This document shows, in pieces, positions 51,321 through 59,694 of a stretch of DNA of 64,000 nt. The position numbers were made by a program, and so were the translations under genes. Origin of the DNA: CAZMGB01 sp964565775 (GTDB taxonomy: Bacteria > Chloroflexota > Dehalococcoidia > DSTF01 > JALHUB01); assembly GCA_964565775.1 (NCBI GenBank), contig CAZMGB010000007.1, positions 62,001 to 126,000 of the forward strand, read 5' to 3'. Within the stretch, counting starts at the first letter, position 1. Each line of letters opens with the position of its first letter. The notes beneath the pieces were generated by a model, which made no database searches, was not told where the DNA came from, and saw nothing but the letters and a program-made list of their open reading frames with translations.

Positions 51321-52477
51321 CGTTGATGCGATGTGATTATCTCCTCGACGGCGTCCGCCACACGGGCGACATCGGCTTCGCTCATCAGCGTATAGAGGGG
51401 CAGCGACACTAGCCCCTCGTAGGCGGCCTCCGCCTGGGGAAAGTCGCCCTTGCAGAAGCCAAACCCCTCCTTGTAGTAGGAATGATAGTGGATCGGAATG
51501 AAATGCACCGAAGTCCCGATTCCGCGTCGGTGCAGCTCCTCGACGAACTCGTCCCGGTCCATCGTCAGCCGCTCCGGCTCGAGCCGCAGGACGTAGAGGT
51601 GCCAGGCGTGCCGCACCTCCGGCCGCACATGCGGCACCACGACCCCCGCCAGCCCCGCGAAACGACGATTGTACTCCTGCGCGTACCTCTCGCGTACGCT
51701 CAAGAAGCCTTCGAGCCTTTCGAGCTGGTGGAGACCCAGCGCCGCCTGCATATCCGTCATCGCGAAGTTGAAGCCGGGCGCCAGCACCTCGTAGAACGCG
51801 GAACCGCCCGCCGTGTAGCGCTTCCAGGCGCCGGCGCTCATACCGTGCAGCCGCAGCAGGCGCACCTGGTCGGCCAGATCCTCCCGCTCGCTCGTAGCCA
51901 TTCCCCCCTGGCCCGTGGTCAGGTTCTTCGTGGCGTAGAAGCTGAAGACGGTCACGTCGCCGAGGGTGCCGACGGGCCGGTCGCGATAGCGCGCGCCCAC
52001 GGCGTGCGCCGCGTCCTCGATGACCATAAGGTTGTGGCGACGGGCGATCTCCAGCAGCTCGTCCATGCGGCAGGGCTGGCCCCCGTAATGGACGGGCATG
52101 ATCGCCCGCGTCCGCGGCGTGACGCGTCGCTCCACCTGCTCCGGGTCGAGATTGTAGTCGTCGATGCAGATGTCCGCCAGGACCGGCTTCGCCCGCTGGT
52201 GGACGATGACGTTCACGCAGGCGCAGAAGGTGAGCGGCGACGTGATCACCTCGTCGCCCTCGCCTATGCCGGCGGCGGCCAGAGCAAGCTGCAAGCCGGC
52301 GGTGCACGAGCTTACGGACACGGCGTGCCCGGAGCCCACGTACTCCCGGAAGCGCTCCTCGAAGAGCCGCATCTTGGGCCCGCCCGTCAGCCAGCCCGAC
52401 CGCAGCGTGTCCACCACCTCGTCGATCTCGCCTTCGGTCAGGTCGGGCCGATAGTAGGGAAGGAAGTTCTCGTCCAG
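51317..52477 (-). CDS. DegT/DnrJ/EryC1 sugar aminotransferase (PglE-like), probable CTG start
   Basis: The only ATG/GTG/TTG candidates (GTGs at 52420 and 52417) fall after conserved residues: codons from 52477 translate as LDENFLPYYRPDLTEGEIDEV, the usual N-terminus of the family, leading into DTLRSGWLTGGP. A CTG at 52475-52477 with AGGGGGG eight bases upstream is the best start. The PLP Lys is in FSFYATKNLTTGQGG, and IPIHYHSYYKEG closes the site. With the CapD-type dehydratase it would give a UDP-4-amino-4,6-dideoxy sugar. Confidence 0.85.
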   Translation of the reverse strand: MDENFLPYYRPDLTEGEIDEVVDTLRSGWLTGGPKMRLFEERFREYVGSGHAVSVSSCTAGLQLALAAAGIGEGDEVITSPLTFCACVNVIVHQRAKPVLADICIDDYNLDPEQVERRVTPRTRAIMPVHYGGQPCRMDELLEIARRHNLMVIEDAAHAVGARYRDRPVGTLGDVTVFSFYATKNLTTGQGGMATSEREDLADQVRLLRLHGMSAGAWKRYTAGGSAFYEVLAPGFNFAMTDMQAALGLHQLERLEGFLSVRERYAQEYNRRFAGLAGVVVPHVRPEVRHAWHLYVLRLEPERLTMDRDEFVEELHRRGIGTSVHFIPIHYHSYYKEGFGFCKGDFPQAEAAYEGLVSLPLYTLMSEADVARVADAVEEIITSHQR

Positions 52478-52478
52478 C

Positions 52479-53171
52479 TCAGTCGCCCCCCTTCGTGATC
52501 GCGACCAGGTAGTGGCTGCGCAGAAACGGCAGCTTCTCCAGCAGATAGCAGACGAGCCACGACCGGGGCGCCAGGAGCCGCGTCAGGGGCGGCGCCAGCG
52601 TCACCCGTCGCCAGTCCAGCGCGCAGTCCGGAAACAGCGCTTGCACCTGCCGCTTGCCGAGCGGGCGCACGTCCGGGTTGCGCGGGTTCAGCCAGAAGTC
52701 GTACAGGAGCGCGAGACCGCCCCGCCGGAGCACCCGCAGCATCTCGTCCGCCACCCTGCCGCGCGTCCCTTCATCCAGGATCGAGCTGAACAGGGTGAAA
52801 CCAAGCGCCAGGTCGAAAGAGGCGTCCGCGCAGGGAAGGGCGGAGGCGTCGGCTTCCGAGAAGCATACGTTGGGGCTCAGCTCACGCGCTCTCTCGATGC
52901 GCTCCGGCAGCAGGTCGACCCCTTCCAGATTCTCCGGCCGCGCCCCGTAGCGCAGCATGTCCCGCAGCACCGACCCGTCGCCGCAGCCTACGTCCAGCAC
53001 CCGCCGCTCGCCCAGGGGCAGCAAGCCGTGGCGGCCCAGCATCTCCACCAGGGCTTTCTCGCGCTGCTGATAGAGATAGAGGTTCGCCGGCTCCCAGTAC
53101 GAGTAACGGGCGTCGAGCCCCAGCTCCCTGCGGCGGGCGTAGGCGGTGCGGACGCGCTCGGCTTCCCTCAC
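52479..53171 (-). CDS. Class I SAM-dependent methyltransferase in the polysaccharide operon
   Basis: 230 residues. SAM motif I is RRVLDVGCGDGSVLRDMLRYG, followed by LEGVDLLPERIERARELSPNVCFSEADASALPCADASFDLALGFTLFSSI. The C-terminal part (RSWLVCYLLEKLPFLRSHYLVAITK) is somewhat hydrophobic. It probably methylates a sugar or the glycan end, which can control chain length; the target is unknown. It overlaps the glycosyltransferase upstream by four bases. Confidence 0.82.
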   Translation of the reverse strand: MREAERVRTAYARRRELGLDARYSYWEPANLYLYQQREKALVEMLGRHGLLPLGERRVLDVGCGDGSVLRDMLRYGARPENLEGVDLLPERIERARELSPNVCFSEADASALPCADASFDLALGFTLFSSILDEGTRGRVADEMLRVLRRGGLALLYDFWLNPRNPDVRPLGKRQVQALFPDCALDWRRVTLAPPLTRLLAPRSWLVCYLLEKLPFLRSHYLVAITKGGD

Positions 53172-54205
53172 GGCGATACCTCGCCTCCAGAGCCGGCCAC
53201 GGCGCGCCTTCGGCGTGCGACGTCGCCCATGCCGACGAGAAAGCCCAGGCCATAAGTGATGTGAAGGCAGGCAAAGACCAGAGGCAGCAGCGGCAGGTAG
53301 CGCCAGCCCCGCCGCCGGGCCAGCGCCAGGGAGGCCGCAAGGGAGGCGAGCGCATAGGCACCCGCCACCGCGAGGAAAGGCCGCACGAAGGGACCTCGGA
53401 GGAGGGCCAGGAGGCCCGTTAGCCCCAGAGTCCCGACGAAGGCCGGCGGGGCGAGCTGCCTGAACCGTGTGCTCCCCGGATGCAGGCTCAGAACGCGCGC
53501 CTTCGCTCTGCCGTAGGCCAGGTACTGCCTGGCGAGAGCGACGAGGGAAGAGCGTGGATGATAGACAGCGCTGATCCGCGGTGTGAGGAGAAGGCGGCCT
53601 CCATGCTCGCCGAGGCGCAGGTGGAACTCATCGTCCTCTCCCGCTGGAATGTCCTCGAAGAGGCCGACCCGCTCGAAGACCTCCCGCCGGTAGGCCGGGA
53701 AGGCCACAGTGTCGGTGAACTGCTCCCGCTCGCTGTAGCGAAAGGCAGCGTTGCCGACGCCGAAGGGGAAGGAGAGGGCCAGCGCAATCGCCTCGCCGAC
53801 CAGCCCCTGACCCACCGTGCGGATCGGCCCGCCGACTGCGTCGGCTCCGCTCTCCCGCAACGCCGCCACGCCTTCCGAGAGGAAGCCTACGTCCGGGGCC
53901 GCGTGGGCGTCGACGCGCGCCACTACCTCGCCCCGCGCGGCGCTGATGCCGATGTTGAGCCCGCGCGCCGTGTTCCGATGCGGGTTGTCCAGGAGACGCA
54001 CGTCGACGGCCCCGTTCCGAAGGAAAGGCTCTACCACCTCCCGCGACCGGTCCGAAGACCTGCCATCCACCACCAGCACCTCGAAACGGTCGGGCGGGTA
54101 GTCCTGGCCGACGAGACAGGCGAGGCACTCGCCGACATGGCGCTCCTCGTTGCGCATGGGTACAATCACGGACACGAAGGGAAGCGGCTCCTGGCTTGAG
54201 GACAT
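53168..54205 (-). CDS. GT2 glycosyltransferase with C-terminal membrane helices
   Basis: 345 residues from the ATG at 54203-54205. The GT-A fold shows VSVIVPMRNEERHVGECLACLVGQDYPPDRFEVLVVDGRSSD, the metal-binding VVARVDAHAAPD (DxD-like) and EDDEFHLRL. Three hydrophobic segments follow (LGLTGLLALLRG, FLAVAGAYALASLAASLAL, YLPLLPLVFACLHITYGLGFLVG), as in succinoglycan ExoA-type enzymes. It acts on lipid-linked glycan at the inner membrane face. The start overlaps nothing; 50 bases separate it from the GT4 gene. Confidence 0.87.
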   Translation of the reverse strand: MSSSQEPLPFVSVIVPMRNEERHVGECLACLVGQDYPPDRFEVLVVDGRSSDRSREVVEPFLRNGAVDVRLLDNPHRNTARGLNIGISAARGEVVARVDAHAAPDVGFLSEGVAALRESGADAVGGPIRTVGQGLVGEAIALALSFPFGVGNAAFRYSEREQFTDTVAFPAYRREVFERVGLFEDIPAGEDDEFHLRLGEHGGRLLLTPRISAVYHPRSSLVALARQYLAYGRAKARVLSLHPGSTRFRQLAPPAFVGTLGLTGLLALLRGPFVRPFLAVAGAYALASLAASLALARRRGWRYLPLLPLVFACLHITYGLGFLVGMGDVARRRRAVAGSGGEVSP

Positions 54206-54255
54206 GGCTCCGCGCCACCCCCAACGAGCGAGTCTGCCCGGGGCGCGACAAAACC

Positions 54256-55347
54256 TTAGCACGCGCTTCCCCGATTGCGCAATGCGCCTTCCAGGGCCGC
54301 GCGGTAGAGCTCCTCCATCTGGGCCGCGTTCTGCGCCCACGAATAGTGAGCCTGAACGAAGGCGCGGCCTGACCGCCCCAGCCGGCGCCGCAGCACCTCG
54401 TCCTCCAGCAGGCGCCCCAGCGCTCTGGCCAGCTCCTCGGCGTCTCTAGGCGGCACCAGGAGGCCGGTCTCCCCGTCCGCCACCACGTCCGGGATGCCGT
54501 GGACGTTCGTCGCCACGACCGGCACCTCCATGGCAGCAGCCTCGAGGGCCGCCACGCCGAAGCCCTCGGCCGTCGATGGCATGGCGAACACGTCAATGTC
54601 CGCCAGCACCGCCGGCACCCTCTCGTGCGGCACCTCGCCCAGGAAGCGGACGCGTTCGCCCAGGCGCTCACGCTCGACCATGCGCTCCAGGCGAGGACGC
54701 TCGGGGCCGTCGCCGGCGAGGACGAGCCGAACGCCGTCGTGATCTCGGGCCAGGCGGGCGAAGGCGTCCATGAGATAATGCAGCCCCTTCTCCGGCGATA
54801 GTCGCGCCACCGTTCCTACCACCACGTCCTCCCCCCGGGGACGAGGCCGCGGCTTGAAGACCTCCAGGTCCACTCCATAGGGGATCACCGTCACACTCTT
54901 ACCCTTGGGAGCGTACCTGGTGGTGGCCTGAGCCAGTCGCAGCCCGGTGGCCGTGATCTGGTCGGCACGGCCGAGGGCGAAGCGGGTCAGGAAGTAATGG
55001 AGAGGGCTTAGACGCGGCGCCTCCAGCACGTCCGTCCCCCACACGGAGACGATGGTGGGCCTGACACCGCAGAGGGCCGCCAGGAAGCCGTAGCTGGTCA
55101 GGTGAAGGGCGTGCACGAGGTCCGGCCGGAGCCCTCGCACCATGCGTCGCATGCGGCGGGCGTGTAACAGGTATCGCGCCTTGCCCAGCCGCTCCCATCC
55201 GCCGACGTAGTGCACCTTCGCCCCGTCGATCTCGGCCGGCCGGAAAGACAGCACGTGCGTCTCCCAGCCCAACCCGGCGAAGTGCTGCACCCACCTCCGC
55301 GTGTGAACGTAGGGAGCATCCGCCAGGTAACAGAGCCGCAACGTCAT
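54256..55347 (-). CDS. GT4 glycosyltransferase (first of three)
   Basis: 363 residues. N-terminal LCYLADAPYVHTRRWVQHFAGLGWETHVLSF, the hinge VGTVARLSPEKGLHYLMDAFARL and the donor-binding PSTAEGFGVAALEAAAMEVPVVATNVHGIPDVV with E-x7-E are diagnostic of GT-B family 4. Cytoplasmic, retaining. Donor and acceptor unknown. Confidence 0.9.
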   Translation of the reverse strand: MTLRLCYLADAPYVHTRRWVQHFAGLGWETHVLSFRPAEIDGAKVHYVGGWERLGKARYLLHARRMRRMVRGLRPDLVHALHLTSYGFLAALCGVRPTIVSVWGTDVLEAPRLSPLHYFLTRFALGRADQITATGLRLAQATTRYAPKGKSVTVIPYGVDLEVFKPRPRPRGEDVVVGTVARLSPEKGLHYLMDAFARLARDHDGVRLVLAGDGPERPRLERMVERERLGERVRFLGEVPHERVPAVLADIDVFAMPSTAEGFGVAALEAAAMEVPVVATNVHGIPDVVADGETGLLVPPRDAEELARALGRLLEDEVLRRRLGRSGRAFVQAHYSWAQNAAQMEELYRAALEGALRNRGSAC

Positions 55348-55440
55348 CCCTCTTCTCCGGCCCGCTCCGTGACGACCCGCACCGTCACGCCGTAGATTCT
55401 ACATCGCCTGCCGTGAGTGCCACAGCCCGGGAAGGAGTGC

Positions 55441-57123
55441 TCAGGGGAGGGAAATCGCGTTGTAGATGAAGTCCGTGTCGCCCGTGAAGACGTCCGTGGA
55501 GAGATTCGCCAGTGCGACGATGGGCCGGTCCGACGTCAGTATCGCCGAACCTGCGAAGTCGTCGGGGAGAACAGACTCCAGGTCTTGAAACACCGTGAAC
55601 TCGCGGAATACCTGCTTGCTGTACGCCACTTCGCCGCCCGGGATGTTCCGCCCGAAGTACCGCACCTCCACGTTCGCGGCGCCGCCGTCCGCCACCAGCA
55701 CCCGGAACCAGGAGTTCCAGCCCCTCCTATCAGCCACCGGACCGTAGTTCTTGTTGAGGACGGGCAGCAGCACCCTCGTGGCGCCGTCCTCCGGCCGCAC
55801 TCCCCGATAGCTGGTGAATACGTCCACATGGTCCGAGGAGCGGTTGACCACGACCCCGATCGGCTGGGTGGACGTAAGCCGCGCCGTGCCCACGAACCTT
55901 CGCGGCAGCCGGTCGCCGGGCGCGAGGCAGTTCGCATAGGTATCGCTGTTCTGAAAGCACATGCGCGCACTCTTTACAGGGATCGTGTTCGTCTTCACCA
56001 CGAACTGAGGCGGGTCCTGACCCATGTCCCAGCCTTCGAAGCGCAGGCTCACTTCGGCGGGCTCGGCCGGATCCTTGTTCTCGATCTGGAAGTACGTGCT
56101 CCACTGATCGTCCGGCCCCACCTGCCGATCCACGAGGGGGAGCACAATCGTCTTGCCCAGCTCTCCTTCGTCGAGCCCCCGATACGAGGAGAAAGGATTG
56201 TAGTACTTGTTCCACGTCTCTGCGGTGGCGCTGACGAACTGCCGCGAGGGCGGCGCGCCGTCGCCGTTCGTGTGGAGGTCTATTCGCACCGACCCCGTGA
56301 AGCCGGGCGGCACGCCCATCGTATCGGGGTCGCGGAAGATGCTGCCGCGCGGCGGCAGTGGCCGGCCGCCGTTGGGACAGCCGGGCAAGCGAGCCACGGC
56401 CTCCAGGCTCGGGTTATAGGGGTCCCAGTAGACCTCAGTGTCGGTGTAGTTGCTCAGGTAGGTGATGGTGACGCACGCGGTGACGGTGGGGCTCATGTTC
56501 TGGATGGCGAAGCTGCCGTTCCAGTCCGACAGGGGGCCGTCCTGATTGCTGACCAGCGGCAGGTACAGCCGGTGGGAGCCGGCGCCTACCGTCAGGGTGT
56601 CGCCGGCGATCATGAAGAACTGTCCATCGCGGATGACGTCCTTGGCGAGGATCGCCACCAACGGTTGGTCCGACGTGACAACGGCCGAACCTCGAAAGCC
56701 CACCGGCAGCGATGGGTTGTCTTTCTGGAAGAACGTCCAGCCCTCACCGGGGTGTAGTGCCGGACACACCCCCTCGGTGGGGCAGAGGTCTCGGCCCACC
56801 GCCTCGCCGCTCTCGTCGAAGTACTGGACCTCAACGGTTGCGTCGGCGCTGCCGATGTTCTGTACACGGATCCATGAGTTCTCCACGCCGAGGGTGAAGG
56901 CGGCACCCACCTCCGCGGGCTGCCGGCCGGGCGCGCCCGCCGCAACGACCACAAACACAAGGACTGCGACCACAAGGAAGGCCCTTCGCAGCGATCGCAG
57001 TCCTGTTAGAATTCCCCTCGGGATAGCCAAGAGCCACCTGCCTCCAGCCTGCGCGCCCGAACCGCCCCGCACGAGCCGTTGGACCGACAGGCGGACCCCG
57101 CCAGCGGGCATCATATTAGGCAT
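55441..57123 (-). CDS. Large secreted repeat protein inside the polysaccharide operon
   Basis: 560 residues. A basic N-terminus and a hydrophobic segment (RRAFLVVAVLVFVVVAAGAPG, about residues 45-65) form a signal or anchor. The rest contains about three diverged beta-rich repeats of 150-180 residues, each with a W-x-S-x-F-x-I/V-x-N-type start (ENSWIRVQNIGSADATVEVQYF, WNGSFAIQNMSPTVTACVTI, WSTYFQIENKDPAEPAEVSL, WNSWFRVLVADGGAANVEVRYF) and a later GSAVVTSDQPLVAIL-like end. I do not recognise a named family. It overlaps the GT4 gene upstream by eight bases and may be the glycan acceptor or a surface-layer component. Confidence 0.75.
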   Translation of the reverse strand: MPNMMPAGGVRLSVQRLVRGGSGAQAGGRWLLAIPRGILTGLRSLRRAFLVVAVLVFVVVAAGAPGRQPAEVGAAFTLGVENSWIRVQNIGSADATVEVQYFDESGEAVGRDLCPTEGVCPALHPGEGWTFFQKDNPSLPVGFRGSAVVTSDQPLVAILAKDVIRDGQFFMIAGDTLTVGAGSHRLYLPLVSNQDGPLSDWNGSFAIQNMSPTVTACVTITYLSNYTDTEVYWDPYNPSLEAVARLPGCPNGGRPLPPRGSIFRDPDTMGVPPGFTGSVRIDLHTNGDGAPPSRQFVSATAETWNKYYNPFSSYRGLDEGELGKTIVLPLVDRQVGPDDQWSTYFQIENKDPAEPAEVSLRFEGWDMGQDPPQFVVKTNTIPVKSARMCFQNSDTYANCLAPGDRLPRRFVGTARLTSTQPIGVVVNRSSDHVDVFTSYRGVRPEDGATRVLLPVLNKNYGPVADRRGWNSWFRVLVADGGAANVEVRYFGRNIPGGEVAYSKQVFREFTVFQDLESVLPDDFAGSAILTSDRPIVALANLSTDVFTGDTDFIYNAISLP

Positions 57124-58339
57124 CCACCGCAGACGTCAACCCTCCACCGCCCGCCAGCCGATAGTACCAGGACTCCATCTCGGCCATGTTATCCTCCCAC
57201 AGCGCCCGAGTCCTCACCAGTTCTCGATTTATGTCCACTGCCCGGCGCCGCAGCTCAGGGTTCGCCAGCGCCTCACCGATCATCTCGGCCAGGGCCGTGG
57301 CGTCACCCACGGGCGCCCGAAAGCCGTTGACGCCGTCCTCCACCAGCTCCACCTGACTCGGCAGGTCGGACACGATTGGGAAACAGCCCACCGCCATCGC
57401 CTCCAGCGTGCTCACGGCCGTGGCGTCGGAGCGCGGCACGGACACACATACCTGCGCCGAAGCCAGGGCTTGCCGCAGCTCCCGCCGCTCCAGGTGCCCG
57501 ACGAAAGAGACCGCCGGCGCCAGCCCCAGATCCCGCGCCATCTTCTCCAGGCGGCCCCGCAGGCGACCGTCGCCCGCGACGACGAGCCGCGCCCCCGCGT
57601 CCCGCCGTACGAGCGCCATCGCCCGCAGGATCACTTCAACATTGTACAGCGGCTCGAGAGAGCGGACGCTGATGACTACCGATGCGCCGCCGCTGTCGCG
57701 CCTTACGTTCACGCTGGCCTCGGGCTCCTCCAGGAAGAACCCATCGACGCCCAGCGGTATCGTCGCCACCCTTGCCCGGGGCCCACCCAGCTCGCGCAGC
57801 TTCTCCGCCATGTACGCGTTGTTCGAGGTAATCAGGTCAGCCCTCGCCAGCGTATAGCGCGCGATGACTCTGGCCAGGGGAGACGTCTGCGCGTCCACCA
57901 GGATGTCCGAGCCCCATGCTGTGACAACATGCGGGTGATAGCCGGTCGTGGCCGCGAAGAAGCAGTGCTCCACCACGTAGTGACTGTGCAGCACGTCTGG
58001 CTCCAGGGAGCGCACCGCCCGCGCCAGACCGCGTCGCCGATAGCGCAGCGCGTTGGCCAGGCGCAGCAGGGAGGGAGGCAGCGCCCCGGCCGCTCGCCGC
58101 GCCGGCCCAACCCGGCCGCCCCTTCGGGGAGACCCGCTCACACCTCTCGACGCGCCTCCACCGCGCAGGGGATGAACCGCGACGCCCTCGAGCGGCAACG
58201 TCGGGGGGTAGTAGGAGATAGCGTGCACGTCGTGGCCCCGGTCCACGAAGTACCTCAGCCAGCGCCGCGTGTGCATACCATCGAGGTCGCCGACCACACA
58301 CAGTCGGAGCGCCTGCGTCCGGGCCTCTCGCTCGCTCAT
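57116..58339 (-). CDS. GT4 glycosyltransferase (second of three)
   Basis: 407 residues from the ATG at 58337-58339; a longer in-phase frame upstream is shadow of the flippase gene. LRLCVVGDLDGMHTRRWLRYFVDRGHDVHAISYY begins the GT-B fold, HVVTAWGSDILVDAQ is the acceptor side, and VSVPRSDATAVSTLEAMAVGCFPIVSDLPSQVELV the donor side. A Gly/Arg-rich insertion (GGASRGVSGSPRRGGRVGPARRAAG) near residue 60-85 is unusual and probably a disordered loop. Confidence 0.88.
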   Translation of the reverse strand: MSEREARTQALRLCVVGDLDGMHTRRWLRYFVDRGHDVHAISYYPPTLPLEGVAVHPLRGGGASRGVSGSPRRGGRVGPARRAAGALPPSLLRLANALRYRRRGLARAVRSLEPDVLHSHYVVEHCFFAATTGYHPHVVTAWGSDILVDAQTSPLARVIARYTLARADLITSNNAYMAEKLRELGGPRARVATIPLGVDGFFLEEPEASVNVRRDSGGASVVISVRSLEPLYNVEVILRAMALVRRDAGARLVVAGDGRLRGRLEKMARDLGLAPAVSFVGHLERRELRQALASAQVCVSVPRSDATAVSTLEAMAVGCFPIVSDLPSQVELVEDGVNGFRAPVGDATALAEMIGEALANPELRRRAVDINRELVRTRALWEDNMAEMESWYYRLAGGGGLTSAVDA

Positions 58340-58365
58340 CCTGCTGCTCTTCGAATGAACGTCCT

Positions 58366-59694
58366 TCAAGGCCGCGGCCCGCCCAGGGAGACGCGGCGGG
58401 CACGGACAGTCCGTGCCGCCTCCAGGTACAGTCGCACGTCGCTGGGGCGCACAAGCACCGCCTCCCAAACCGCCTGGCCCGATAGGCGACGGTAAGCCCA
58501 GAGGCTCAACAACAGCGACACCGTGTAGGCGCCCGACGAGGCGGCGGCCGCCCCGGCGATCCCGAACGGCGGTATGAGGATGAGGTCGAGGGTGATGGTG
58601 ACGGCAAGTGTCGCCATGGTGATGTAGCTGTTGATCAGGGGCTTGCCCTGGCTGAAGACGTAGCTCGCCACGATCTTGGTGCCGCTGGCCGCCACGGTTC
58701 CCGGCAGCAGCCAGAGCACCGGCGCCACGGCCGGCGCGAACTCGGCACCGAACAGCGCCTCGACCAGCACCGGCGAGAGCAGACCCAATACCACGGCCCC
58801 CGCCAGGCTCACCCATAGCGTGTGCCGGCAGACCACCGGCGTCAGCGACGCGGCGTCCTCCGCCTGGGCCGTCGTCAGGCGCGGCAGCAGGACTACCGCC
58901 ACCGCGTTGGCGATGAACCATATGCTCTCGGTCATGGCGACACCCACAGCGTAGAACCCGACGCCGGCGGCGTTCACGAAGAGCAGCACCAGGAGGGAAT
59001 CGAGCCGGTAGTTGAGGAGTTGAAGCAGGTTCCCGAGCTGTCCCTGCAGCCCGAAGCTGATCTGCTCTCTCAGGACTCGCCACTTCGGACGGAGGACCGT
59101 CCCCAGGTCGAGATTACGGAAGCCCACCAGCGCCAGGCCCACCAGCATCGTCGCCAGGCTCGATACCAGCCAGAACACGATCACAGAGGTGATGCTGAGA
59201 CCGCCGACCGCCATCCCCGCCGCCACCAGCACCAGCATCCCCAGCGGTCGCGCCAGGACGACCAGGTTCATCTCCAGGAAGCGGCTCCCGCCCTGGAGGA
59301 TCGCCGTGAGAATGTTGAAGTTCACGAAGAGCGGCACCGCGAACACGAACAGCCAGTACGGCACGTCCTTCGCCACCAGCCGCGAGCCAAAGGTAAGCGC
59401 CGTCACCAGCACCAGGAGCCCGCTCACCGCCGCCGACATGAGCACCACGGACTGACTGTTCGAGACGATGTCCCTCACGCTGAACGCTTTCTTCCCGATG
59501 TGATAGATGCTGGAGACGTTCACCCCCAGCCCCACTACCGCCTGCGTGATCGAGACTGTCACCAGGAAGACGGTGTAGATGCCCCGGCCCTCGGGCCCCA
59601 GGGCGCGCGTCACCAGCACTCCCACGGCGAAAGCCAGCAGGTAGTTCCCCACGTAAGTCAGAAAGACCAGGTTGACGTTCAGGAAGAACCGCAC
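58366..59694 (-). CDS. Wzx-type polysaccharide flippase
   Basis: About 442 residues from a GTG at 59692-59694 with GGAGGGG upstream. It is almost wholly hydrophobic with 12-14 predicted membrane helices, starting FFLNVNLVFLTYVGNYLLAFAVGVLVTRALGPEGRGIYTVFL, the conserved first helix pair of the MATE-like flippase family (RALGPEGRG). It would move the undecaprenyl-linked repeat unit to the outer face. It overlaps the upstream GT4 gene by 16 bases. No Wzy polymerase is seen nearby. Confidence 0.87.
   Translation of the reverse strand: MRFFLNVNLVFLTYVGNYLLAFAVGVLVTRALGPEGRGIYTVFLVTVSITQAVVGLGVNVSSIYHIGKKAFSVRDIVSNSQSVVLMSAAVSGLLVLVTALTFGSRLVAKDVPYWLFVFAVPLFVNFNILTAILQGGSRFLEMNLVVLARPLGMLVLVAAGMAVGGLSITSVIVFWLVSSLATMLVGLALVGFRNLDLGTVLRPKWRVLREQISFGLQGQLGNLLQLLNYRLDSLLVLLFVNAAGVGFYAVGVAMTESIWFIANAVAVVLLPRLTTAQAEDAASLTPVVCRHTLWVSLAGAVVLGLLSPVLVEALFGAEFAPAVAPVLWLLPGTVAASGTKIVASYVFSQGKPLINSYITMATLAVTITLDLILIPPFGIAGAAAASSGAYTVSLLLSLWAYRRLSGQAVWEAVLVRPSDVRLYLEAARTVRARRVSLGGPRP

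Noticed and set aside
50712..52307. Single 531-codon frame covering the sugar transferase
   Set aside because: Only the last 202 residues are protein-like; the first part is an out-of-frame reading of the aminotransferase gene. The transferase starts at 51320.
55417..56757. 446-codon plus-strand frame over the secreted repeat protein
   Set aside because: His/Arg-rich, no domain, antisense to a gene with signal sequence and internal repeats.
57116..59083. Apparent 655-codon glycosyltransferase with N-terminal extension
   Set aside because: The extension overlaps the flippase gene in another frame and is low-complexity; a good ATG lies at 58339.
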